The notes under the pieces were generated by a model. It searched no databases. It saw only the letters and a list, made by a program, of their open reading frames with translations, and was not told the origin of the DNA. Made by a program: the position numbers and the translations under genes. From Amyelois transitella (lineage: Eukaryota; Arthropoda; Insecta; Lepidoptera; Pyralidae), in assembly GCF_032362555.1 (NCBI RefSeq), contig NC_083515.1, positions 11,195,001 through 11,259,000 of the forward strand: a stretch of 64,000 nt of DNA, in the 5' to 3' direction. Shown here piece after piece: positions 42,601 to 53,279 of this stretch (its first letter is position 1; every line of letters begins with the position of its first letter).

Positions 42601-45600
42601 TAAGTGATGTAACGTCAATAAGTGATATCCAATTTTGAAAATAAATCTATTCTATTTAGGTACACATACTGAGTATAGTAAACAATTAAACATATTCTCC
42701 GAGCAACATGCCTGACCACGTCTGCTCTTTTAAGAGCCCATAACAAAGAAAAGGAATATTCTAGTTTACAAAGCACTAGGTACCGACCAAGTAGGTTTGA
42801 GGACGCCATCTTTGACGTGCTGCCCGATGCCAGCCAGGAAAGTCGCGTGAGCCTTGTGGAGTCTCCGGTACTCCAGGATAAGCCCTGGCAGAGGATGCCA
42901 TGGCACTAAGGAGCGCAGCTGGAACCGTATGTAAAAGTTAAAGTTGATTGAGCTAAACTACTCCTTAAAACTATATCAAGCGACCTTTTCCCTCCATCAA
43001 TCATGGCTCTACTAATTCTTCATGGAATCTTGGCAAGCTAGCAAAATGCCCAACAAAAATTACAAGGTAAAAGGTCTGCCGTTTTGTGGATTCACTTCCC
43101 TAATAGGTTTATCCCTAAAAACAACTTGCAGAAGCAACTAATTAAGTTTTTTTTGTAATGAAAACAAGCGAAATGTACCTAAGTATAACTAGCAACTAGC
43201 CGATATCTTCGATTAAAAAAGTACATTAGTCAAAGATCAAACCATAGCCTCAGACGTAGACTTGGCTCCCTTGCTCATCGTCTCCTTCACAGTGAGATTA
43301 CACCTTGTGTGGAGCTGCAGCTCGTCGTACAAGATGGCGGCCACCTGCGCGGGGGAGGTGATCTGGAAGCTCTTTCCAGCTGCTCGGTGACACTCTGACT
43401 CGACGCCCTTCATGCGAGATAGCAGGATGCCTTCCATGGATTTCAGCTTCTCTGTGTTCACGTGGATGCCTCGGAACTCCATATCTAGTGATTCCAATTA
43501 AATATATAACTTGTTTGACAAGATACTCTCTATTACTATTACCAATAGCTATTTTATATACTCAAAGCTTTTACCAATTGAAGATGCTTTAAGTAAAACA
43601 ATCATGATCCACGTTTGCCAACTAGCAAGCTCGCAGCGATCTATCAGGTACTTGACCTATTTCACTTATTGAATTATGATCATGGACTGACCCTTTTCCT
43701 AGGTACGCCACAACTGAGACAAACTCCAAATTAGAAGATAATAAGTTCAGTAGAGCTAAAGTAAAAAAGGTCTTTGCACCGGCAATAATAGGCAGCACTT
43801 TCATTTCAATGTTCTCAAACAAGCTCCATAAAGCCTGTTCCACTAGTTTCGTCTTCAGTTTGCCAGCGCAGTCCCTCAGCAGCGTGAGGTACGAGGCGGT
43901 CTTCTGCAGCCGGCTCTCCGCGGCGATGCTGTACTGAGGAGCGGAGCCCAACATCTTTTGGAGGTCGCCGAATGAATCCGTGAGGTTGTCGGGCTCTAGC
44001 AAGCTACCCCCAATCTGTATGTGTGGATTTTTAGGTTTTATCAGTTTTATATTCTGATGTATTAGTCATTCAGCAAAACTTAGATAATGCGAAAGAAGTG
44101 ATAAACTTTCAAAATCAGATATGCTTTTACCTTCACGTCCCTCATTATAAAATCGACTTCATCGTCGAAGTTACATTTAAAGAAAATCAAGATATCTTTC
44201 CCGTCGTAACAGACGACTGTCTTGTTTTCCAGAAACCTTATGATGATGTTACTGAAACGAAATTGACATTACGAATTGGAATACCTACACAATAAATTTC
44301 CAATTACAACCACAACTTTGTAACGCAATCAAATAATCACCTGAATTTGTCCCCGTTCTTCTTAAAATAATAAAATTCCTCATCAATAAGAAGCATTACA
44401 CCGTCGGGAACACATTCGTCTTCAGTAAACTGTTTGTTCAATTGATTGAAACCATTACTGTAAAAATATTTTACTTTAGTGTGATGTTGATGAAATTAAG
44501 TTTGACCTACAATTGTGTAGATTTATTTACCTATACGTTAGAACCGCGAATAGTTCAATGGAGTTAGAATTTTGTTTCTTTTGGATGTGTTCTTCCCAGT
44601 TACAATCATCTACAGACACCAAATTAAATTCAACCTCTTTCACGGGCAACTGGGATTTTAAAGGCGCAATGAATTTTGGTTTTCCTTTCTTAACAGTAAC
44701 CTTGTTTGCCGCTTTGTTGATAGTTTCCACAGCGGAATCTCCCGAAGAAACCTTATCTTCTTGTGGATCTTCAGGTTTACAAAATTTCATAATCCCTCCT
44801 TTATTTGCTAACTGAGCTTGTATTATTTTCTTAGCGCTGTTATGCTTTGGAACTAGTGTATCTTTGACTATTTGATCTAAATTATAAGTTGTAACTTCTG
44901 ATTCGACGGCATCTTTCGAAGTTATAATTTCGCTATTATCTGGAATCACTTCGGCATCTACTGGATTGTTGGGATCCACGCTATCGAGCCACTTCTTCAC
45001 CGTTTTTGTATATTTTTCTTTCCTTACTCTGCTTTGCTTATCGTTTATATTTGTCTGTTTCAGTATTTTCGGTGTCTTTTCTTTATTTAATTCTTTCTTA
45101 CGTTTCACAGATTTCACCATCGCATCCTTTTCTGATTTATTTTTATTGACCTTTCCTTTCTTAATTTTAGTATTTCGCGATGTGGTAATTTTCTCTTTCA
45201 CCAAAGGAACTGAAGTATAAGGTAGTAATTCAGTATCAAACATTTCGCTCCACGAAACATCCTGTCGCATTTCATTTCCATCTGTTGGGGTGGAAGCCGT
45301 CAAATTAAACATATTTATATTTTCATTGTAAGATTCAGCCATTGATTTATTATAACCAATATTCTTATCAAGTGGCCGCAAAAGGTCGTGTCTACAAACA
45401 CTAGAATTGCCTTCTAAAGGTAATCTAGAATTTTGTAGATTTGCAAGGAATTCTGCAGGGGCGGTTTCTGTTATATCGCGTTTCGCATTAACTTCGAAAA
45501 ATGCTGTGGCCTTGATATGTGTATGAACATGTTTTGCATTATCTACAAGGTTATCTTCTGCAAAATTTTGTTCCGGATTAATCTGAAGCAACTGGGCAGG

Positions 45601-48600
45601 GGTAACACAGGAATTATAAGTGTTTTGTTGGACTACATTAAAGTTAAGCATCTCTGCTGATGTAACACTGGAGCTAACATTATTTGGTTTTGAACCAAGC
45701 TGAAATAATGTTGCAGGTCTAACAAAACAACTATCGTCAATAGTACCAACAGCATTGTCATTTATTATATCTCTGTTATTAGTTGAAGCAAGTTTTCTGT
45801 TATAGCACAAGCTGTTGTTCAATGGTTCATTTTGACTGAATATTGCCGGCCTTGCTCTACTAGAATCATCAAATCTAAAAATGAATGAGACATGCATATG
45901 AGACTTATTTCAATAATTAAATACCAAAATATAATGTGGAATAGGTATTATTTTATTTATCATTTTTTTTTTACAACACATAAGTAGTCACCTCATTACT
46001 TTTCTTTTTTGTCCATAATTCCTTTCACATGTTTTATAAAAGCTATTGTTATTGTAGAACTGTTCTGAAAATAACATGAAGTCATTAACGTTAACATTTT
46101 TTGTGCTCATGCTCATGCTAACAATTTTATTAGGTGCAACCAAAACCTTGATTTTATGTGAAGTATTCGATCTATCAAATTATTTCCATTGAGATAAGTA
46201 TATATATCCAATCCCTTCTACAGAAAGTACGGAAAGCCATTATCCGAAGGATGATCATAAGTCCCATCTATCAAAGGAGCCCTTTGGTTTCAAGTCTTTT
46301 TCCCATAATCATGATACCCACCTGATAGTTACATACTTTATGCTATAAAAATATTTGACTAAGTTTTTACGTTATAAAGATATTCAGCTAAGTTTAATAC
46401 TTAGCCCAGAAAGAAAGTTTCATGAAAATCCGTTTAGTTTTTACTTGAAAGAAAGTTATTATCCATAAAAAGAGCACATCATTTAAACTTTAGCAATATT
46501 ATCAGTAGGATACCTAGTATCCAGTTATTATCCCTAGACAAGATAATACCTACTTAGAATTGTTTGACTGATACATACATACATACATACATAAAATCAC
46601 GCCTCTTTCCCGGAGGGGTAGGCAGAGACTACCTCTTTCCACTTGCCACGATCTCTGCATACTTCTTTCGCTTCGTCCACATTCATAACTCTCTTCATAC
46701 AAGCTCGGCGGTTTCGGGTACTTTTGACCTGACCCTTTACCAGGACGTCCTTAATTTGATCAAGATACGTTCGTCTAGGTCTTTCCACTCCGACCTTTCC
46801 CTCCACACTCTCCTTGTATATCTGCTTAGTCAACCTGCTTTCATTCATCCTCTCCACATGACCGAACCATCTTAACATACCCTTTTCTGTTCCTGTAACT
46901 ACATCTTCTTTCACATCACAACATTCCCTTATCACGCTGTTCCTTATCCTGTCACTCAATTTCACACCCATCATACTCCTTAACGCTCTCATTTCCACTG
47001 CATTTATTCTGCTTTCATGCTTCTTTTGCCATACCCAACTTTCACTCCCATACATTAATGTCGGGACCAACACGCCCCTGTGCACAGCCAGTCGAGCCTT
47101 TTTGGATAGTTTCTGACTGCTCATAAAGGCATGCAAAGCTCCATTCACCATGTTCCCCGCGTTCACTCTCCTTTCAATATCACTATCATACTTGCCATCT
47201 GATGTAAACTTTGATCCTAGATATACAAACTCTTTCACTTGCTCCACTTTTTCTCCTCCAATCAAAATATTACATGCTGTCATTTCTTTCTCCATTTCAA
47301 AAACCAGTGTTTTAGTTTTACTTACGTTCACTTTCATTCCTTTCTCTTTTAAAGCTTCATGCATACAGTTTACCATCTCCTGTAACTCCTCCGCTGATGA
47401 CGCCAGTATAACCTGATCGTCGGCATAGAGCAGACATTTGACGAGTAACTCATTCATCCTTAATCCACTTTTAGACTCTTTCAAATCTGTCAAACAGCTA
47501 TCCATAAATAGGTTGAACAGCCACGGTGACGCAACACATCCTTGCCTAACGCCTTTCTCAATCTTAAACCACTCAGTGTGCGCTCCGTTTATCCTGACAC
47601 AAGCACTCGAATCCTCATATAAGGATTTCAGTGCTCGTATTAAGAGACTGCTCACCCCATGCATAGAAAGTGCTGACCACAATTCATTCCTCTCAACTCT
47701 GTCATAGGCCTTTTCCAGATCTACGAATGTGCAATAGACTTTTTGACTCTTGGCCAAAAACTTTTCGGCTATGCACCGCAAGGAAAAGACCTGATCAGTA
47801 CATCCCATTCCCTTTCGAAATCCCGCTTGAGCATCCCATATTTTGTCATCAGTTTCATTCCTGACTCTATTAATCAATACCTTAGCATACAATTTGCCGA
47901 CGACGCTAAGCAGGCTTATACCACGATAATTTTTGCAGTCCAGCTGTGACCCTTTTCCTTTGTAAAGTGGCACGATAACAGCCTTACACCAATCTTTTGG
48001 TACTCGGCCGCTTCTCCAACACAAATTGAAAAGGCAGTACAACTGACTAGCTACTACGCCTTTTCCTGCTTTAAGCATCTCGACCGACACTCTATCACAC
48101 CCAGCAGCCTTTCCCGCTTTCATACTCTTAAGTGCTTCCACAATTTCGAACATTTCAATTTCGCCTTCCATCTCATTCTCTTTTTCTTCGCTATAGCAGA
48201 AATCTTTCTTATTTCCTTCCTTTTTTTCAAATAAACTTTCAAAATAGTCCTTCCATATCTTTAGTACACATTCTTCTCCTTTCACAACGCTACCATCCTG
48301 GCATCTGATCCTAGTCAGCTCTCTGGTTATAGTATTTCCTCGGGCTGACCTTACGGATTTCCAGAATACTTTCAGATTTGACTGAAAGTCTTCTGATAGC
48401 CTTTTATCAAAATCCTCTTTATACTCTTCTTTCTTTCTAATCACAGCTTTCTTAACCAAATCTTTCATTTTCTTATATTTCTTACGTGCTTCATTCACAT
48501 CTTCATCTATAACTATTTGACTGATACTCACCTTTATTAAAATTATTAATTAAAGCGTCAAATATTTTCTGTCCTATTGGAGATAATCTGTTTTTATAAT

Positions 48601-48640
48601 GATAAAAATTGGATTGATCAAACTTAACATTACTTTCCAT
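39644..48640 (-). CDS. POLN: DNA polymerase nu-like family-A polymerase, complete, 14 exons
   Basis: Exons: 48640-48532, 46064-45992, 45874-44531, 44457-44341, 44251-44131, 44014-43780, 43484-43243, 42918-42788, 42283-42180, 41906-41735, 41302-41148, 40674-40504, 40252-40109, 39768-39644. The sum is 3243 bases, exactly 1080 residues plus stop, and every phase matches. The N-terminal 500 residues are low-complexity and Lys-rich, probably disordered. A degenerate 3'-5' exonuclease-like region follows, then the polymerase core: WVQTAAATGR, motif A AADFKQVECR (Asp847), motif B DRERTKRIVYARLYGAG (Lys900), QRQAINFLVQGTAAD, and motif C LLQIHDELVWEV (Asp1024). YGAG in motif B and no helicase domain point to POLN rather than POLQ. 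POLN is a translesion/crosslink-repair polymerase. Intron 1 holds a LINE; introns 10 and 13 hold LINE tails. Confidence 0.88.
39895..40055 (-). mobile_element. 5'-truncated LINE tail
   Basis: Last 150 or so bases of the 46.6-kb LINE family, tail CATACATACATTC. In the last POLN intron. Confidence 0.88.
41532..41720 (-). mobile_element. 5'-truncated LINE tail
   Basis: Last 190 bases of the same LINE (from YLDQIKDVLVKG), with a TATG tail. It begins about 15 bases inside the POLN intron that follows the motif A exon. Confidence 0.9.
42537..42660 (+). repeat. Dispersed repeat (family R5)
   Basis: CCGCCGCTTCTTCTACAC...GAAGCGGTAGTAG...AACGTCAATAAGTGATATCC...AAATCTATTCTATT. In a POLN intron. Confidence 0.7.
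46574..48515 (-). mobile_element. 5'-truncated LINE with intact reverse transcriptase frame and target-site duplication
   Basis: The element is flanked by an 11-base direct repeat TTTGACTGATA (46563-46573 and 48516-48526) and ends in (TATG)n. It lies in POLN intron 1, starting 16 bases past the exon 1 donor. It encodes most of an RT-type ORF2 and no endonuclease, so the 5' half was lost at insertion. Confidence 0.93.
46597..48515 (-). CDS. LINE reverse transcriptase (ORF2 C-terminal part)
   Basis: About 640 open codons with standard non-LTR RT motifs: KAVIVPLYKGKGS, NYRGISLLSVVGKLY, TFVDLEKAYDRV, GVRQGCVASPWLFNLFMD, LLYADDQVILA (catalytic YADD), LGSKFTSDG, then a C-terminal MLRWFGHVERM segment and the terminal VVSAYPSGKEA. 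The reading frame continues a few codons past the element into host DNA; those residues are not LINE. No stop or shift is seen, so the copy is recent. The clade is not assigned. The other tail fragments in this window (20228, 37080, 39895, 41532) are of the same family. Confidence 0.9.
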
Positions 48641-49240
48641 TTTTTTTAAAATTAGTAAGTATGTAATTGTTTTATTAGCAAGAATAAATAGACATTAATT
48701 TTAATAATAGAGTAATAATTATTTCAAAAGGTGCATAAGTCTAAATAATTATCGGCTATTGAATTAATAAGAAAAAGCGCGTGAAAATGTTAAACTTCCG
48801 GAATCGGAAATTATTTTTATTCATCTTTGCAACACAACGGCGAAGCAATGACAAATTTGCTATGCATACTTCGTTTTACGCACATCGCACATGTAGTACA
48901 ATGTCGTAGTCGTTCATGAAATAAAAGTCTAAACTATCAAAGTCAATCTGTCAGGTCAGCCTATTGTTTGTTTTGTTGACGGTGTTTTTATTATTTACTT
49001 ATCTTTTTTTAAAGAAACAAACCAGATGGTGTTGTTGAAAATGTGGCTAAAACCTTATTAATTATTTAATTTTAAACGTACTTATTACCACCAGGCAAGT
49101 GTACATGATTTTATGAATCATGCAATATTTTTTTTAAGGTTATATTATAAGAATAAAGACTGTTCCTAAACTTACAAAACAAATTTCCATTTGCTAATTA
49201 ATTTTCTGTATTTTTCAGATGTGGGTGGATATATACCGAT
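48641..49240. promoter_or_regulatory. Shared divergent promoter region of POLN and TPRKB
   Basis: The POLN start codon (48640, minus) and the TPRKB start codon (49241, plus) face away from each other with about 600 repeat-free bases between them. This is typical of a bidirectional housekeeping promoter. I see no certain TATA box or other motif; transcription starts are not determined. Confidence 0.5.
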
Positions 49241-49768
49241 ATGGATATATATACTTGCGAATTAGATCCCGACACTAAAACTGTTTTGAGGTTATATTTG
49301 TTTACCAAAGTACAGAATGTTGATGTAATAAAAAACAATATTATTAATGGTATTTGGAATTGTGCAGTTATCAAAGCCAGTTTAATAGCAGATCCGCTGC
49401 AGGTGGCAGTGGCTGCGAACAAAGCCGTGGTCGCGGAGAAACTTAATTCTATGGTCACTAAAACTGTATTTGCTGAAATTTTATACAACTTGTCTCTCAC
49501 CAAAAATATTTCCCAGAGCCTCAATAAGTTCGGAATTGATAAAGACAACAGCCTGCTCTTTTGTTTTCTAATAACAGATGAAAAGAATGACACAGAAAAT
49601 ATAATTTCTAAAGTTGAGGGTGAGCAGCGACCCATCAGCGATCTTGCGAAATACTCCAACATGAAAGACATTAAGAGCTTGTACAAGCTGAACAACTTGA
49701 AGGGTAATGAGGATATAGTGGATATAATTGTAAGCAAGATGGTTACAAAAAACTTTATTTCGCATTAA
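49241..49768 (+). CDS. TPRKB: EKC/KEOPS complex subunit TPRKB (Cgi121)
   Basis: One coding exon of 175 residues, the same length as the human protein. Landmarks shared with TPRKB: DPLQVAVAANKAV, the FAEILYNLSLTKNISQSLNKFGI stretch (residues about 78-101) and a late KVEGEQRPISDL. In KEOPS, Cgi121 binds the Bud32/PRPK kinase and the 3' end of tRNA, helping make t6A37 in tRNAs that read ANN codons. An acceptor (TTTTTCAG at 49218) precedes the ATG, implying a 5'UTR intron. AATAAA signals follow near 49770 and 49900. It is head-to-head with POLN, about 600 bases apart. Confidence 0.93.
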   Translation: MDIYTCELDPDTKTVLRLYLFTKVQNVDVIKNNIINGIWNCAVIKASLIADPLQVAVAANKAVVAEKLNSMVTKTVFAEILYNLSLTKNISQSLNKFGIDKDNSLLFCFLITDEKNDTENIISKVEGEQRPISDLAKYSNMKDIKSLYKLNNLKGNEDIVDIIVSKMVTKNFISH

Positions 49769-49920
49769 TAAATAATTTATTGATTTATGTTGTTTTTTTA
49801 ATCTTAAATATTCCATCTTAACTAATCAATTATAATTTTAGATACCCAGGCTTAATTGTGGCCCTAACTTGAGAGTTACATATTTATTGTGGTAACATAA
49901 TAATAAAGACATTTTATGTT

Positions 49921-52900
49921 TAATTGTTTTATTTTAACAACAACAATTATTATGTAAAATGTACATTTAAATTACACAATATGTAAAAGCACTAAGAAAA
50001 ATCAATCAATTCATAGACAAAATGCAATCTGATTCAATATCCAATTCACAGCGATCTTTATTTTGTTCGTCATCACATAATTTCCAATTTGATCGGTCGT
50101 GGCATACAATCAAACTCATTAAAACTTTGTTCCTATCAAGAACAATCTTGAAAACGGCCATCCCACATCGTCACCACGGTAACCGCCTGAGGGAGACTAC
50201 CGTGTTGGCAGATCATTTTTAATCGGAATAAAATATTACATATCATAATAGTCCTATGTAATCCACATAATTAAATGCTTACAATATCACTGAAATGTGG
50301 CGCCCGCGGACTGAACACGTCATTATATTTACACACCAATTCTGTGATACACGGTACTGTAACTTAAACCTATATTACTTCAAACGAACACAAAATCATC
50401 GTCTCGTACGTTCTAAAGAAATCTTAGTAAAATTAATAAATGGCATCTAACTATCAAGTCTTAGGAACTTTCAGTAATTCACTAATCACAAAACAATTCA
50501 TATGACAAAAAATATTTCATCTCTTATGTACAAAAATAAAAGTCTGTTCGCGAGAACTGTAGCTGCAAATCATACTAATCTATGCGAGATATATGTTTCT
50601 CTAGGACTTCTGTGTATATATAATTATGTGTATATGTATGAACACTGTCGGTGAGGGCTGTCGGTCGCGACAACTAAATTATTGACTATATTGGGAAACT
50701 AGTAAGGTCATTCACCTTCCTGAAACTGCGTCACAGAAAATATGAAGCTATTTATACAATCTAAAAATAATGTAAAATTTATATAAAAGCATATTCGTGG
50801 ACGTAATAAATAATTTAGTACATATATTTAGACTTAGAAAAACCAATTGTTAAATTCAATATAAATAATAAGAAGACAGGAGTTAGTCCATACAATGTCT
50901 AGCAGTATCGAGTTGGTGACAAAATACATATCTACGTCGAGGTGCCACCAATTAAATACAATATTCCATTTGATTCCTGCCGGGTTACAAATGATAGATG
51001 CTAAAATAAGAGGCTGGTCTTGGCGATCAATACTGAAATTAAGTTATTAGTGGATTCCATGCCTACTTGAGGAGCTTCAATAAACGCCAACAGCCAGGTC
51101 TGCTGCAGCTGAAAACAAGCTGTCGGACCATTGACACTGAATTTTAACTTGCTCCGTAAATTCAAAAACATTGTACCCTATGTCTTTGTCATGTAAATAA
51201 AACAATCACATGATTTCTAATGATCTATCCTTTGTAATGAATTCAGAAATTTGTCCAGTAAGATAATAATTTTCATCTACATGAAACCCACAAGCAACTT
51301 GGCAACCCGGTAAAGGCGTTCTTCTCTCGCACACACTCGTGCGCTACTCTACCCCCGCCTACTGCGCTAGCGCATATTTACAAATTAATCATTACATACT
51401 TAAAGCATATTTGTGAATAGTGTATATATATTTTATTATGCATACCTATGTACTAAACTATAAAACTGATCCAAAAGGTTCCCACGTGGAAATCAATAAT
51501 ATAATTGGTTCAGTAGAAACTGATATTACCCGCAAATCAATATACTAATCTTACTTTTTTAGTGAAAATACTAAATTTACTGCCTGCATCTTTTCCGTCC
51601 AACCGTACAGTTGCCGAAAGTGCGAGAAGGCCGCCTTTTGTATATTTTCATTTTATACTTATATTGGTGTATTTATACATAATTTGATACCGTAGTCGTA
51701 TCGAAATCATTTAAATCAGCGCGAGTGACTCCCGCAATCCTTACTGTACAAGTCAAGTCGTCGGTCAATTATCATTCACACCTGATTAGCCAAAATCATT
51801 TCATAAAACAATTTGGCAAAAATCACATCGGCAATACTTTTAAATGTTATATGAAATGTCAAAACTAAATCTTATAGAGAATATTTTACGTACCGTGTGC
51901 TAAAAATTAACATTCAAAAACTTAACCTTGTAGGTGACAGTAAACTGTTACCGTAGTCACGTATGGAAGAGTACCAAACGGTCACATTGGCCCGCGAGCA
52001 CCGCGCCACTCCCGCGCTCACTCCCTGCGCTCGCACACACGATCTTACCCTACAATTACAAAATAACATCTTCTTTGTAATAAATAATAAGTCAGCCGCC
52101 TGGTTTCAGTTATATCTAAGACCTCCTGCACGCTAAGTTTTCATACAACACACTCAATCAAAATCATTTCGCATTCATTTTTAAATGATAAGACTAGATA
52201 TACATTTTCTATTTTGGCTTTTTTTCAATGAAAGAAATCCAACGCAATGGATGGGAGGATAATAATATTTGGAAACAATTTTATCCACGGATCATCTGTG
52301 GAGAATGGTATCAGACCTACCCAAGATACGCTGTGTAAAAACTTAGCGTACAAGGGAATCTAAACTAGCTGTGTCGACTTGGCGTTGCTATTGGTTGGTA
52401 CGCGACCGCGAGATGGCGCCTGCTGCTATGGAGCCCTGCGTCGCGGCGAGCGAGCGAGCGCGTGCGCACAGTATTATCATTATTACATATCGTAGCACCA
52501 AATTTTGGAGCGCTCCACGACGCCCTGACACATTTACCTGAAATGATAAAAACAATTGATTCTAGAGCGTTTGTCAACAAGTAGTTATTAGTGGTCTGAA
52601 TCGTAACGTACTAAGGTACTACGGCGCTTGGAATTGGTTTAGCTTTGGTTCGAAGAAGGTGCTAAAAACTGCAAAATCTTCAAATACCTTCATTTTAAAT
52701 TCATATAAATTGGTTTTACGGGCTGAGCTGTAAAAGCGTAACAAATTTCAATGGTCACGTTCCAAGAGGTCGGGAGCAACATGATTAAGACTATCACACG
52801 CAGCGACCAAAAGATCTGAAGGCTGGCAGCGGACTCAAGGCCGTGGGTCGTCCATTAACTACGTGGTTTTGTTGAGATGTCAATAAAGTTCCAACTACTA

Positions 52901-53279
52901 TTACAAATGCAAAAGTTAATTTATTTGTTTGTTTGATACCTCTCTTCACGGGTTATCCTACTGAATTAATTTTTATTTCTTGCAATATCACGTCTATATA
53001 ATTTAAAGTCAAATTCAAATTCAAAATTTTTATTCATTATTACTTAATAATTGTCAAAACGTTTGGTTTCACAACATTGGTTGACGTCTAATAAGTCTGG
53101 AGAAGGACATAGGATACCTGTCGTTCCGGTAAAAACTTTTGTTCCCTTGGGATTTGCTAAAAACCTGTATTCCCTACGACATCCATGAAAAAGAGTAGGA
53201 GCAGTGGTATTATTCCTTATTTCCATGAGTGTTGGTGCGGCGCTCACCTCCGGCCCGCGGGCAGCCAGCCGCTGGCGGG
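49921..53279 (-). other. Probable Raptor 3'UTR, convergent with TPRKB
   Basis: There are 3.3 kb with no coding ORF and few recognisable repeats until 52.9 kb. A possible 3'UTR intron runs from the donor at 53246 to the acceptor at 52538 (TTTCAG|GTAAATG). A minus-strand AATAAA is at about 49926, next to the TPRKB polyadenylation signal on the other strand. Low repeat density compared with the flanks fits a long 3'UTR. This is inference; an unrecognised non-coding RNA is equally possible. Confidence 0.35.

Noticed and set aside
46597-48531. Treating the LINE ORF start at 48531 as genuine
   Set aside because: The first few codons overlap the POLN donor and the target duplication; the LINE is 5' truncated at about 48515.
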